A DNA stretch of 64,000 nucleotides from Caloramator quimbayensis (GTDB taxonomy: Bacteria > Bacillota > Clostridia > Clostridiales > Caloramatoraceae). The stretch covers positions 112,939 to 176,938 of the forward strand of contig NZ_FUYH01000004.1 in NCBI RefSeq assembly GCF_900167605.1, read 5' to 3'. The position numbers and the translations under genes are program-made. Positions 44,022 to 53,761 of the stretch are shown one piece after another (position 1 is the first letter of the stretch; each line of letters opens with the position of its first letter). The notes under the pieces are model-generated. The model saw only the letters and a program-made list of their open reading frames with translations. It did no database searches and was not told where the DNA came from.

Positions 44022-44573
44022 ATGCTTGAAAATCTTATAATAAGTTCAAATAAAGATATAAATTTATTAGAAGCCTATAACAGGCAGATAAAAAAAGAAA
44101 AGAAGGATTATAAAATATATTATTTTATTATTATAGAGATAGCTGTATTTGTTATTTTAACTGTTATTTCAATTTACAGGATGTCTAATTTAAAAATACA
44201 AAACTCAAAGCTTACAGAAAGAATAAGCAAACTTATTCCTATAGAGCAGCAGGTTAAGGAATATACTGAAATAAAAAATAAATATGAAAATAAAAAGGCT
44301 ATTGCCGAGGAAATATCAAATCAGAATGAAACTTTTAATGAAGCCATAACAGTATTAGAGGAAATAACTCCAACAGAAATCACAATTGAAAATATGATAA
44401 TGACTAAAGATAAACTTTCCTTTGTTATAAAATCGGGCAAAGAAGAGAATATTGCTCAATTCATATATAATATGCAGAATACAGATGTTTTTAAAAATAT
44501 AGTATTTAATGGTATTTCAAAGCAGGGGAATGATAAAAGAACTTCAATAACTGCTGACATAGTGAGGAAGTGA
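44022..44573 (+). CDS. pilN: PilN pilus alignment protein
   Basis: A 183-residue bitopic protein: cytoplasmic start with the PilM-binding-like INLLEAYNRQIKKEKKD, membrane helix (IYYFIIIEIAVFVILTVISI), coiled coil (NLKIQNSKLTERISKLIPIE) and a C-terminal ferredoxin-like domain (ITPTEITIENMIMTKDKLSF). Fits PilN and lies between pilM and pilO. Ribosome site AAGGGGGA. Confidence 0.85.
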   Translation: MLENLIISSNKDINLLEAYNRQIKKEKKDYKIYYFIIIEIAVFVILTVISIYRMSNLKIQNSKLTERISKLIPIEQQVKEYTEIKNKYENKKAIAEEISNQNETFNEAITVLEEITPTEITIENMIMTKDKLSFVIKSGKEENIAQFIYNMQNTDVFKNIVFNGISKQGNDKRTSITADIVRK

Positions 44574-44577
44574 TTAT

Positions 44578-45666
44578 ATGCTAAAGCTTACAGAAAAAGA
44601 TAAAAAGTTATTGTTAATATTGCTGATTTTTATTTTAGGAGTTGTATACTACTACATATATGGTTTTATGTCGGGAAAGATATCAAACCTTAAAGAGGAA
44701 AATCAAAAGCTTATAAATAGGGAAGATGAGCTTAACAGAGCCGTTGAAATATATAATAAAAATAAGAGCAAAATTGAAGATACAAAATATGCTTATTTTG
44801 ATATATCTCAAAAGATGTCTAAAAATTTAGATGAAAAATTCTGCATAGTTGATGCACTAAATTTGTTAAGAAAATATGATGCAGAAATAAATGATCTTCC
44901 AATTTCACCAAGGCAGGACTATAAATACAGCAAAAACAATAAAAAAATAGATGGAGGTTTTTATCATACTCTTAAGATATCTACAAAGATAAGCTATGAT
45001 AATTTAAAGAAACTTTTTACCGAGACACAGCAGTTTAATACTATATACTCAGTCGATAATGTTTCAATAGTGCCAACAGAAAATAAAAATGTATTAGCAG
45101 TATCCTTTGATTTAAATTTTTATGGATTTAAAGATGAAAATGCTCCGATTAGGCAGTGGCAGGATTTCAATTTAAAAACGGGAAAGGATTTCTTGTTTTC
45201 TAAATTGAATTTTACAAATAAAGCTACTGAGGAAGTAACAGATGATTATATATTAAAGAATAAGGATTTTGTTATCAGCGCATCTACTTTAAATTCTCCA
45301 ACAAGCGCAATTGAAATGATAAAGAGCGGAGATAATGTAGTTGTTTATGGTAAAAATAAGCAAATTGAAAAGGCACAGATAGAAATAAAACAAAACAAGA
45401 ATGCTCTCCTTTATAGAATGTCAACGGAGGGGGATAAATATCCTAAAGACAATACATATAAAGAATTTAAAGCTAATACAGAAAGCATCATAATTTCAAT
45501 TTACTCTTCAGGAAGAAAATATGCAGATGATAAAAATATAGTTCTTTTAAATATTAAAAACGATTCTGATAAGAAAGTAAAAGTATATGTTTTAAACGAT
45601 GATAAAAACCTTCCAAGGCTTAACATAACAACTAATGGTAATAAGGTATATGTTGAAAAGAGATGA
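44578..45666 (+). CDS. pilO: PilO-like alignment protein with a long C-terminal extension
   Basis: A 362-residue bitopic protein, about twice the usual PilO length. Membrane helix (LLLILLIFILGVVYYYIYGF), coiled coil (SNLKEENQKLINREDELNRA) and PilO-type domain (HTLKISTKISYDNLKKLFTE) are followed from about residue 225 by an extra beta-rich domain (FVISASTLNSPTSAIEMIKS) seen in no neighbour. The extension may replace another subunit; its role is unknown. Starts four bases after pilN with GAGGAAGTGA. Confidence 0.82.
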   Translation: MLKLTEKDKKLLLILLIFILGVVYYYIYGFMSGKISNLKEENQKLINREDELNRAVEIYNKNKSKIEDTKYAYFDISQKMSKNLDEKFCIVDALNLLRKYDAEINDLPISPRQDYKYSKNNKKIDGGFYHTLKISTKISYDNLKKLFTETQQFNTIYSVDNVSIVPTENKNVLAVSFDLNFYGFKDENAPIRQWQDFNLKTGKDFLFSKLNFTNKATEEVTDDYILKNKDFVISASTLNSPTSAIEMIKSGDNVVVYGKNKQIEKAQIEIKQNKNALLYRMSTEGDKYPKDNTYKEFKANTESIIISIYSSGRKYADDKNIVLLNIKNDSDKKVKVYVLNDDKNLPRLNITTNGNKVYVEKR

Positions 45667-45670
45667 TAGA

Positions 45671-46408
45671 GTGAAAAGAAAATGTAAAAAAGGTTATACA
45701 TTAGTGGAAGTTTTAGCTGCAATGGCTATTTTTGCAATGCTTATAATACCGGTTTCAAAACTTATAGAATCTAATATTAGTGTAAATAAATCATCAAAGG
45801 AAGAATTAGAAACAGCTTCTGTTTTAAGTTATGCTTATGAAGCATATCTGCAGGATAGCAGCTTAGAAGAAATTACTTATCCTAACGATAGCAGATATAG
45901 TATTAATTATGCTGCTGAAAGCCTTCCTGATGAAATTTCATCTAAGGATTTGGATATAAAATGCGGCGAAAACAATATAAATATAAATTCAGCATATTCT
46001 ATACCTGCTTCAGAAAATATGAACATTAAAATTAAGATAAACTATGAAAATAACAAAGCAAATTATGATATTTTTTATGATTCTATATCTAATGGCGAAA
46101 TAAATCTTACTGTTGATAATCCAAATTTTATTATATATTTAGATATGCTGCAAAAGAGTAGTGAAAAAAAAATTAATATTCTTATTGAAGGAATTTATCA
46201 AGATGGGATTTTAAGCGATAAAACAATAAAACTATATAAAAAGAATAAAGAAGGAGAAAACAGTTTAAATATAGTATCTGTTTATCCTGATTTAATAGAA
46301 AAAACAGTTGATGAAAAAAAGAAACTTAACAGGAAAGTAATCATAACTATTAAGAAAGATGGCAAAAAATTAATAGATAAAAGCTATACTTTTACTGTTA
46401 ACGATTAA
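45671..46408 (+). CDS. prepilin-like protein, PilV/GspI type
   Basis: About 245 residues with a pilin N-terminus, leader KRKCKKG^YTLVEVLAAMAIFAMLIIP. Tyr replaces Phe at position 1, with Glu5 kept. The C-terminal part is long, Asn/Lys/Ile-rich and not recognised. Start is uncertain: GTG 45671 gives a normal leader of seven residues; ATG 45650 or TTG 45653 within the pilO end give longer leaders. Confidence 0.78.
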   Translation: MKRKCKKGYTLVEVLAAMAIFAMLIIPVSKLIESNISVNKSSKEELETASVLSYAYEAYLQDSSLEEITYPNDSRYSINYAAESLPDEISSKDLDIKCGENNININSAYSIPASENMNIKIKINYENNKANYDIFYDSISNGEINLTVDNPNFIIYLDMLQKSSEKKINILIEGIYQDGILSDKTIKLYKKNKEGENSLNIVSVYPDLIEKTVDEKKKLNRKVIITIKKDGKKLIDKSYTFTVND

Positions 46409-46418
46409 AGAGAGTGTG

Positions 46419-48758
46419 ATGTCTGTGAAAAAGAAAAAAGGTTCTGCTATGATATTTGTTATTCTAATAATAGTAGTATTATTTACCTTAAGTGCTGGAC
46501 TTATGGAAATAGCATTATCATCCCTAAGGCAGAGCGCAAATTATAAAAATAAAAATGAGGCCTTTTATTATACCGATGCAGCAACTAATATAATAATAAA
46601 TTATATGAATGCAGTAGGGAACGCAGCTAAAAACTCAGTAAACGAATACTGCTTTACTCCTTTAGGGGAGCCTAATTTAGAGGATGAAAGAATAAAAGCA
46701 GCCTATGAAACAGATAATTTTGAGGCTTTAATGAAAATAATTTTCCATGATTATTATGTGGATAAATTAACTAAGTATTTGAATAATGAAATAGCATTGC
46801 CTATAAAAACAGGTACGATGGAATTACCTTCTGATTTAAAGTGGGAAGACATTAAAGCAAAGATAAATGAAGATATTGGAAAAATGACATCAAGTGGTGT
46901 AAATATAACTTATCAATTCTATTCTGACTCTGATAATAGTTTGTTTCAAAGCATCAAGGACCACAGCAGATTATTTTATGAAAGCGATAAAGGTTTAGTA
47001 GATTCTTTAATAGTTAAGACATCCTTAAATAGTAAAAAGGTTGAGAGAATGCTGTTTACAAATTTCACCTTTACTCCTTTTAAAGAAAACACAGAAAACA
47101 TAAGCAAAAACATTGAAAAAAAAGGATATAATCCTTTGCTTGATTATTGTATATTGTCAGGAAAAAATCTTTTAATAATAAATGGAGATAATACTGCGTC
47201 TATAAGTGGAGATATATATGTAAGGGGCTCTGGAAATAGGCTGAGTGAAAATGCGCCTTATAATAAGTATGGAGGAATTATTGCAGGAATTAATGAAAAC
47301 ACATTAGATGGATTAAAGGAATCCTCTGTTAATAAGTCTGAATTTAATTTAAGTGATAATATAAGCGGTAATTTAATAGTTAATGGAATGGCTGTAGTAG
47401 GGGGAATTGAAGAAAAAGAGGGTATTATTGATGGGGAGGATAAAGATAGATATTATTTAAACAGCGGTTATATTAGAACATCAGCTCCAAATTCAAAAAT
47501 TACGGTTGAAAAGGATACCTACTGCAACTCAGTTGTTACTGACGAGGAAGCTTACAACTCATCATTAAATTTTGATGAAAATGTATATATTTCTGATAAT
47601 GTCTCCTTATATGCTGAAAATCAAAATAATAACAGTAACAGCGTATATATAAAAAAAGATTTGATTTCCTTTGAGCAGTCAAACGATGACACCAATTTTA
47701 ACAATTCATCATCAATAGTTGTTAACGATGATTCTGCGAAGCTGAAAATAGATGGAAAGGTTTATCTGTTTGGTACGGCTTTTATTGATGAATTGAAAAA
47801 TTCAGACAACCGTATATTCAAAACCTTTGAAACTACAGCTATTACTCCTAATTTTAATATATATACATATAAAATGGATGGATTTAATTATAGAGATTAT
47901 TATTTGGATATAAATAATAAAGAAGATGAATTTTCAAAGATTAGTATGTTTGATGTTTGGGATACGCTGAATAAAATTGGGAACAGAGCTGAAGTTATAA
48001 ATAATTCAAAAAATTATGTTGACACATATTTAAATAATCATATAAATAAGCCTGATGAATTTGATTTTGAAATAAATAAATCTCAAATAGAATTAAATAA
48101 AGCAGATAGCAGCTATTACCCGTTTTTGTTTATAGCTAACAATAATCTTTATCTTGAACCAAACAACTCAATAAAGGATACTGCATCACTAACAGCAGAT
48201 GCTAAAAAAACTGAAATAATTAAAAAGATAAAATTCGAAGATAAGGGATTGAAATCTCAAATAAGCGGTATTGGTGATGAAAGGTTTAACTTCTTAAAGT
48301 ATTATTTAGATTTTGATTGCTTAAATGGTGATATTAAACTAATCAATAAAGATAAGAAAATTTATATAAGGCTTTCTAATGATAATATAGATATTAACTT
48401 AAATAAAGAAAATGTTGATGTTAAAGATTATAATTTAGATGGTTATAAAGTTTTAATAGCAGGCTCTAAAAACATAACCATAGACAGCGATAAAGATACC
48501 AAAATTTATGGGAATATTATAAGCTTAGGCGATATAATTTTAAAAGGCAAAAATATAACTTTAGAGTGGGATAAAGAAATTTCTAAGGAGATAATGAATT
48601 ATTATGATTATAATAGAAGCGACGACTGCTTAAAATTGTATCAATTTTTTTCGAAGGGCATTATGCTTCAAGATTTATATACAAAGGAAGTATATTCAGG
48701 TTATCCAAAAACTACTGACATATTAATTAATACAAGAAGACAAATAATAAAAAAATAG
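46419..48758 (+). CDS. large PilX-like pilus protein
   Basis: A 779-residue protein. The N-terminus (KKKKGSAMIFVILIIVVLFT) is a PilX/GspK-type helix, followed by the typical NKNEAFYYTDAATNIIINYM. The remainder of about 700 residues is Asn/Asp/Ser/Lys-rich with repeated short beta strands (ASISGDIYVRGSG, GNLIVNGMAVVGG, SIVVNDDSAKLKIDGKVYLF), suggestive of a right-handed beta-helix or bactofilin-like stack. This is far larger than usual PilX proteins (150-200 residues). Probably surface-exposed at the pilus tip. No cysteine motif or sortase signal. Confidence 0.72.
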   Translation: MSVKKKKGSAMIFVILIIVVLFTLSAGLMEIALSSLRQSANYKNKNEAFYYTDAATNIIINYMNAVGNAAKNSVNEYCFTPLGEPNLEDERIKAAYETDNFEALMKIIFHDYYVDKLTKYLNNEIALPIKTGTMELPSDLKWEDIKAKINEDIGKMTSSGVNITYQFYSDSDNSLFQSIKDHSRLFYESDKGLVDSLIVKTSLNSKKVERMLFTNFTFTPFKENTENISKNIEKKGYNPLLDYCILSGKNLLIINGDNTASISGDIYVRGSGNRLSENAPYNKYGGIIAGINENTLDGLKESSVNKSEFNLSDNISGNLIVNGMAVVGGIEEKEGIIDGEDKDRYYLNSGYIRTSAPNSKITVEKDTYCNSVVTDEEAYNSSLNFDENVYISDNVSLYAENQNNNSNSVYIKKDLISFEQSNDDTNFNNSSSIVVNDDSAKLKIDGKVYLFGTAFIDELKNSDNRIFKTFETTAITPNFNIYTYKMDGFNYRDYYLDINNKEDEFSKISMFDVWDTLNKIGNRAEVINNSKNYVDTYLNNHINKPDEFDFEINKSQIELNKADSSYYPFLFIANNNLYLEPNNSIKDTASLTADAKKTEIIKKIKFEDKGLKSQISGIGDERFNFLKYYLDFDCLNGDIKLINKDKKIYIRLSNDNIDINLNKENVDVKDYNLDGYKVLIAGSKNITIDSDKDTKIYGNIISLGDIILKGKNITLEWDKEISKEIMNYYDYNRSDDCLKLYQFFSKGIMLQDLYTKEVYSGYPKTTDILINTRRQIIKK

Positions 48759-48769
48759 GAGGTGGCAGG

Positions 48770-51700
48770 GTGAAAAAAAAATTTATTTCTATTTTTCTAA
48801 TGTTTTTATTCATTATAATGCAGTGTTTTAATAATGCAGCTTATGCAAGCATTATTAAAGACTACGAAGCCGAAGCCTATGTATTCGTGGATAGCAGCAG
48901 TACTATTGCAAAGGATAAAGAAGTTAATGTGGTGTATAGATACTACATTAACGGAAAAGCTAAGGATTTTGATAATAGTGTTCCTATTAGTTTAAGTTAT
49001 GCTGTTTCAGATAAGTTTTATTACATATCATCAAATCTTCCTAATGCAGTTTTTAAAAATCAACTTTTGACAGCATCAGGACTGTCTAAGGAAACAGGAA
49101 AATATATAGAGTATAATATTGTTTTAAAAGCAAAAGAAAACATTGATATTAAAAATCTTAGCGATTTAGGGAAGATTACAGTTACTTATAAAAATAATCA
49201 GGGAAACGGAAACTTAAAAACTGCTGAGGCAGCAGTAAAAATAGTTTTGAAGGATTCTAACAGCAGCTCTTATAATGATACAACTAATCTTAAGTTTACA
49301 GCTCAAAACAATAAAACAGAAATTTATTCAGATGAGAAATTTGAAACATCATTTACAATTGAGCCTCAAGGACAAGTAAGTATTGAAAGGAAACCTGTTT
49401 CTATAATACTTGTAATGGATACCTCAGGTTCAATGAAAGAAAATAGTAAAATAGATAAATCTAAGGAAGCTGCTAAAAAATTAATGGATACTATATATAA
49501 TAATAGAATAAGCAATGACAAGGCAGGTTTGGTTGACTTTGATACTTATGTAAACAATAATAGCAGCAATAGATATGTATATAATTCTTACGGTTATTAT
49601 TGGGGTACTTGGAAAACAAAGTATACCACGAGTATATGCAGCAGTTTGAAATATATAGATAACAGTACTTTAAATGATTATAAAGATAAAATTAATAAGA
49701 TGTTTGCTGTAAGCTCTATCTCTGATGTAGTTGGAGGAACGAACTTAGAATCGGCACTTCTTCTTTCAAAGGAATATTTTAATAACGATAGTAATGAAAA
49801 ACATATTATCGTATTAACCGACGGCAATCCAACATTTTATATGCAATCTGATGGAAATATTAAGGGGCTTGGAAGCGGTTATGACGAAAATGCGGCAGAT
49901 AAAGCAATAAATGTTTTAAATGATTTAAAGAATATGGGAGTAAAGACTCACTTTATTGGCCTGAAAACAAAGGATAACGATATAAATGATGACTTTTTAA
50001 ATGCAGCAGCAAGTGCTGGGGGAGGCTTAAAATTTACAACTAAAAATCCTGATGAAGTTGATTCTATAATGCAGAATATATACAGCGTTATAAATAAATC
50101 AATTGTATATAGCAATATCAATTTTGAATATGTTCTTCCTGAAGGAATAGAAGCAGATAAGTCGAGCCTTCCAGAAGGATTTAAAGTTGAAAATGGTAAA
50201 GTTACAGGACAAATTAATGATATTGAATTTAAAAATAATCAGTCTGCACCTCAGCCATTTAATTTTAAAATATCTTTTAAAGCAAAAAAGGCTGGGGATA
50301 TAGATTTAGGAGAGGCGCAAATTAATTATACTAAAAATAGCATATTAGGTAATTCGGAAGGCATAAGGAAGGCAGAATTAGGAAGCATAAAAGTTAGTAT
50401 GAGAGATTTCGGGGTAGACTTGGATTTTAATGCAAATAAGAGCAGTGATAATTTATATTTAGATCAAGAACTTACTTTAAATTATAGCATAAATCCAAAA
50501 GGCATCTTAAATCTTACAAGAAAACCTGTTTCAATAGTTCTTATAATGGATTCATCAGGTTCAATGGCACAGATAAAAATTAATGGCAGGTATCAAATAA
50601 TTGACAAGACAGATGATAGATATGTTAACACAAAAATGTATTATGCTTCTGAGTCTGCAAAAAAATTGATGGATTTGATATTTTTAAAAAGTATTGCTGG
50701 GGACAAAATTGGATTGATAGATTTTGATACTTATGTAAACAATAACAATTGCAATACATTAATAGACTCAAACAGTCAGCAGAACATAAATGCATTAAAA
50801 AATAAAATTAATAATATGTATGCCGAAGGTGGAACAAATCTTGAGGCTGGATTATTAAAAGCAAAAGAATATTTTTCTTTAGATAATTCGGGTAACGATA
50901 AATATATTATATTGCTTACCGATGGTATGCCTTCATTATATTTTGATAGCAATGGTAAATTAGCTGGAATTGGAAGTTCATATGATTATACAGCAGGAGA
51001 AGAGGCTAATAATGCAGCAAAAGAATTGAGCAGAATGGGAGTAAAATTGAACGTAATAGGCGTTGATACTGAAAATGGAGATGTTAAAAAGGAATATATA
51101 GATAATTTAGCGGCTATATCAGGAGGGGTTTCCTATTATACAAGCAATCCTCAATCCATTGACACTTTAATGCAGGAGACATATAAAATAATAAATAAAT
51201 CAGTTGTTTATGAAAATATAACTATTACTCAAGACATACCTTCAGGATTGACAGCTTGCAGTCTTCCTAACGGCTGGAAAATTGAAAATGGACGATTAAC
51301 AGGATATGTAGAGAATGTAGTTTTTGAAAACAAAAGCAACAAAACACCAGAGGCTAAAGAATTCACTGTAAAGCTGAAAGCTTCAAAGATTGGTGAATAT
51401 GACTTGGGATATGTGACAATGAATTATTCTATGAAATTCGATGAATTTTCAACATCTAAAGAGCCTAAAAATATATACCTTGGAAAAGTTAATTTTAAGC
51501 TTAAAGATTTTAGTAATTATATAAACTTTAATGATATGCAGATAAATAAAAAGATTGTACCTAATAAAACCACATTTACTATAACTATTACACGAAACAA
51601 GAATGAGCTGTATAATCTATCTAATGATGCAAAAGTTGAGCTTATTTTAGGTACTGACAACAATAAAGTAAGCATTTTATCTAAAACAGGAAACCTTTTA

Positions 51701-51913
51701 TTTGATAAGATCTCAACTTCTAAAACCTGTAGCTTTCAGGCATCAATAATTGATTCATCAAAAGAACAAAGTGCTAATATAACTGTTAAAGCTATTAAAA
51801 TAACTTTTAATGGTGAATCCTATACTATAGACAGTAAAGATGAAATAGCTAAATATTTTAATAATAAAGAACCTGTACAAAAATTGAAGGTAAAAAAATT
51901 TTCCCTAAGGTAA
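48770..51913 (+). CDS. secreted protein with two von Willebrand factor A domains
   Basis: A 1047-residue protein with signal peptide (MKKKFISIFLMFLFIIMQCF, cut near AYAS). Two VWA domains are tandem copies about 377 residues apart: MIDAS DTSGS at 217-221 with GGTNLESA (Thr324) and IIVLTDGNP; and DSSGS at 594-598 with GGTNLEAG (Thr689) and IILLTDGMP. Each is followed by the same beta-sandwich linker (NKSIVYSNINFEYVLPEG; NKSVVYENITITQDIPSG). Complete MIDAS sites suggest metal-dependent ligand binding. Last gene of the pilus operon, like PilY1 in other systems, so it may be a tip adhesin; no cell-wall anchor is visible. Starts at GTG after TAGGAGGTGG. Confidence 0.85.
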   Translation: MKKKFISIFLMFLFIIMQCFNNAAYASIIKDYEAEAYVFVDSSSTIAKDKEVNVVYRYYINGKAKDFDNSVPISLSYAVSDKFYYISSNLPNAVFKNQLLTASGLSKETGKYIEYNIVLKAKENIDIKNLSDLGKITVTYKNNQGNGNLKTAEAAVKIVLKDSNSSSYNDTTNLKFTAQNNKTEIYSDEKFETSFTIEPQGQVSIERKPVSIILVMDTSGSMKENSKIDKSKEAAKKLMDTIYNNRISNDKAGLVDFDTYVNNNSSNRYVYNSYGYYWGTWKTKYTTSICSSLKYIDNSTLNDYKDKINKMFAVSSISDVVGGTNLESALLLSKEYFNNDSNEKHIIVLTDGNPTFYMQSDGNIKGLGSGYDENAADKAINVLNDLKNMGVKTHFIGLKTKDNDINDDFLNAAASAGGGLKFTTKNPDEVDSIMQNIYSVINKSIVYSNINFEYVLPEGIEADKSSLPEGFKVENGKVTGQINDIEFKNNQSAPQPFNFKISFKAKKAGDIDLGEAQINYTKNSILGNSEGIRKAELGSIKVSMRDFGVDLDFNANKSSDNLYLDQELTLNYSINPKGILNLTRKPVSIVLIMDSSGSMAQIKINGRYQIIDKTDDRYVNTKMYYASESAKKLMDLIFLKSIAGDKIGLIDFDTYVNNNNCNTLIDSNSQQNINALKNKINNMYAEGGTNLEAGLLKAKEYFSLDNSGNDKYIILLTDGMPSLYFDSNGKLAGIGSSYDYTAGEEANNAAKELSRMGVKLNVIGVDTENGDVKKEYIDNLAAISGGVSYYTSNPQSIDTLMQETYKIINKSVVYENITITQDIPSGLTACSLPNGWKIENGRLTGYVENVVFENKSNKTPEAKEFTVKLKASKIGEYDLGYVTMNYSMKFDEFSTSKEPKNIYLGKVNFKLKDFSNYINFNDMQINKKIVPNKTTFTITITRNKNELYNLSNDAKVELILGTDNNKVSILSKTGNLLFDKISTSKTCSFQASIIDSSKEQSANITVKAIKITFNGESYTIDSKDEIAKYFNNKEPVQKLKVKKFSLR

Positions 51914-51920
51914 AACAATC

Positions 51921-51949
51921 AGTGCCCTCTATTGGGCACTTTAATTTTT
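51921..51949 (+). terminator. intrinsic terminator of pilus operon 2
   Basis: AGTGCCC (51921-51927) pairs with GGGCACT (51934-51940) over TCTATT, followed by TTAATTTTT. It starts eight bases after the VWA gene. Confidence 0.88.
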
Positions 51950-51950
51950 G

Positions 51951-51979
51951 TTTAGAAAAAACAAAAGTAGTGGTATAAT
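51951..51979 (+). promoter_or_regulatory. promoter of the CCA/poly(A) polymerase gene
   Basis: TATAAT at 51974-51979, with a weak -35 (TTTAGA, 51951-51956) 17 bases before it. The start codon is 38 bases downstream. Confidence 0.5.
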
Positions 51980-52016
51980 AAAATATATTTTGTTTTTATT
52001 GATTTTGGAGGCTCTT

Positions 52017-53144
52017 ATGGGGTTTTTAGATTTTGCTATAATTAAAACTTTTTCGAATTTATTCATGATGTTAAATATAGAAGGGTATCTTGTTGGGGGA
52101 GCAGTAAGGGATATTTTAATGGGAATAGAGCCAATGGATTTCGATTTTGTATGCGAATTAGATGAAGAAGAGCACTACAGCGCTGCTGAAAAAATAGCTT
52201 ATATTTTAAAATGCGATTTTAAATACAACAATTTTTACCATACAGCAAAGTTCTTTTATAAAGGCTTCGATGTTGATTTCGTAATGGCAAGGGCAGAGAA
52301 GTATATAAGTGCAGCTTCAAAGCCTATTATAAAATCAGCAGATATTATTGAGGATTTGAAAAGAAGAGATTTTACTATAAATTCTATCGCAGTTAGTTTA
52401 AAGAATGAAAAATTTGAAATCATTGATCCATTTAAAGGAATAGAGGATATTAAAAATAAAAAAATAAAAATACTCCATGATAAAAGCTTTAAAGACGATC
52501 CGACAAGGATATTTAGAGGCATTAAATATGCATCAAGATTTGATTTTGATTTTGATGACGAAACCCAAAATAGTTTGGAAGAAGCTTTGCAAAGAGGGTA
52601 TATTTTAAAACTTCCTAAAGGAAGGATAAGGCTTGAGATAGATGGCCTTTTAAATGATAAAAATCCTCTTTTGGCCTTTGAATTTATAAAAAGATACAAT
52701 ATATTTGAATCAATTGTAAAATCGAATATATATATATCTTTAGAATATGATGAAATAAAGTTTAATGGTCTCGATTTCAATGATAAAATGGTTCTTATTT
52801 TTTATAAAAATAAGGAAGAAGTGCTCAATAAAATAAAGGATTTATTATGCTTAGGGGAGAATTTTATAAAGTATTCATTAAAAATAAAAAAATTGGAAAG
52901 TAATCTTTTAATGAGCGACTTTGAAGTTTATAAGCATCTATTTGAGGAGAATATAAAGGACTGCCTTCTTTATTCAGCTTTTGATGAGGATTTAAGAGTA
53001 CAAAGCTATTTAAAATATAAAAATTCAATAAAAATTGAAAAGGATTTTGAGAATTTGCCTTTGAATATAAGAAAGGAATGCATAGCATCAAAAAAAGCAG
53101 ATATGATTATAAATTTATTAAATGGAGGATCTGACTATGTTTAA
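52017..53144 (+). CDS. CCA tRNA nucleotidyltransferase/poly(A) polymerase family protein
   Basis: Class II nucleotidyltransferase of 375 residues: YLVGGAVRDILMG, catalytic DFDFV, RRDFTINSIAVS, and the head-neck motif DDPTRIFRGIKYASRF. The C-terminal half is divergent and no HD domain is visible. Whether it adds CCA or A tails cannot be decided. ATG 52017 follows TTGGAGG. It overlaps the next gene by eight bases. Confidence 0.9.
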   Translation: MGFLDFAIIKTFSNLFMMLNIEGYLVGGAVRDILMGIEPMDFDFVCELDEEEHYSAAEKIAYILKCDFKYNNFYHTAKFFYKGFDVDFVMARAEKYISAASKPIIKSADIIEDLKRRDFTINSIAVSLKNEKFEIIDPFKGIEDIKNKKIKILHDKSFKDDPTRIFRGIKYASRFDFDFDDETQNSLEEALQRGYILKLPKGRIRLEIDGLLNDKNPLLAFEFIKRYNIFESIVKSNIYISLEYDEIKFNGLDFNDKMVLIFYKNKEEVLNKIKDLLCLGENFIKYSLKIKKLESNLLMSDFEVYKHLFEENIKDCLLYSAFDEDLRVQSYLKYKNSIKIEKDFENLPLNIRKECIASKKADMIINLLNGGSDYV

Positions 53145-53751
53145 TTACGATATCGCCCAGTTTTTAATAACTGGTATTGCAATAATAATTTCACTTTCAA
53201 TACATGAATATTCCCATGCATTAATATCCACTCTTTTGGGAGATGATGTTCCCTTTAGATATGGAAGGCTTACTTTAAATCCCCTTGCCCATATAGACCC
53301 TATAGGAATTATTTCACTTTTTCTATTTAAATTTGGATGGGCAAAACCTGTTCCTATAAGCTCAAGAAACTATAAAAACAGAAGGCTTGGAATAATATTA
53401 ACATCCCTATCAGGACCAATATCAAACCTTTTACTTTCTTTTTTTACAGCCCTTTGTTTTGTTATTTTTAGTCCAAGCAGTGAGGGTGTAGTATATTTTT
53501 TAGGAGAACTTTTTACAATAAATACTGGGCTTTTTGTTTTCAACCTTATACCTATACCACCCCTCGATGGCTCAAAGATATTTGCAGAGCTTTTTGGAGG
53601 AAGGATTGCGGATTTTATATACAGCCTTGAAAGATGGGGTATGGTTTTACTATTTGCTCTTCTTTGGATACCTCAGGTTAGCTATTTTTTATCTTTTTTA
53701 ATACATACAGTTAAAATATTTATATTGAATATAATAACAATAATTTTATGA
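53137..53751 (+). CDS. M50 site-2 protease family membrane protein
   Basis: A 204-residue polytopic zinc metalloprotease with HEYSH (HExxH) in the first membrane segment, the family block GRLTLNPLAHIDPIGI and the second site NLIPIPPLDGSKI. Fits the small YwhC-like subgroup widely found beside scpA/scpB in Firmicutes. The substrate is unknown. ATG 53137 is eight bases after GGAGG; an ATG at 53122 lies on that site and is not used. Confidence 0.93.
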   Translation: MFNYDIAQFLITGIAIIISLSIHEYSHALISTLLGDDVPFRYGRLTLNPLAHIDPIGIISLFLFKFGWAKPVPISSRNYKNRRLGIILTSLSGPISNLLLSFFTALCFVIFSPSSEGVVYFLGELFTINTGLFVFNLIPIPPLDGSKIFAELFGGRIADFIYSLERWGMVLLFALLWIPQVSYFLSFLIHTVKIFILNIITIIL

Positions 53752-53761
53752 TGGTGATGAT

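Noticed and set aside
52256..52780. Reverse-strand frame of 174 residues opposite the CCA/poly(A) polymerase gene
   Set aside because: Antisense of a well-supported gene; Ser/Leu/Phe-biased composition and no start context.
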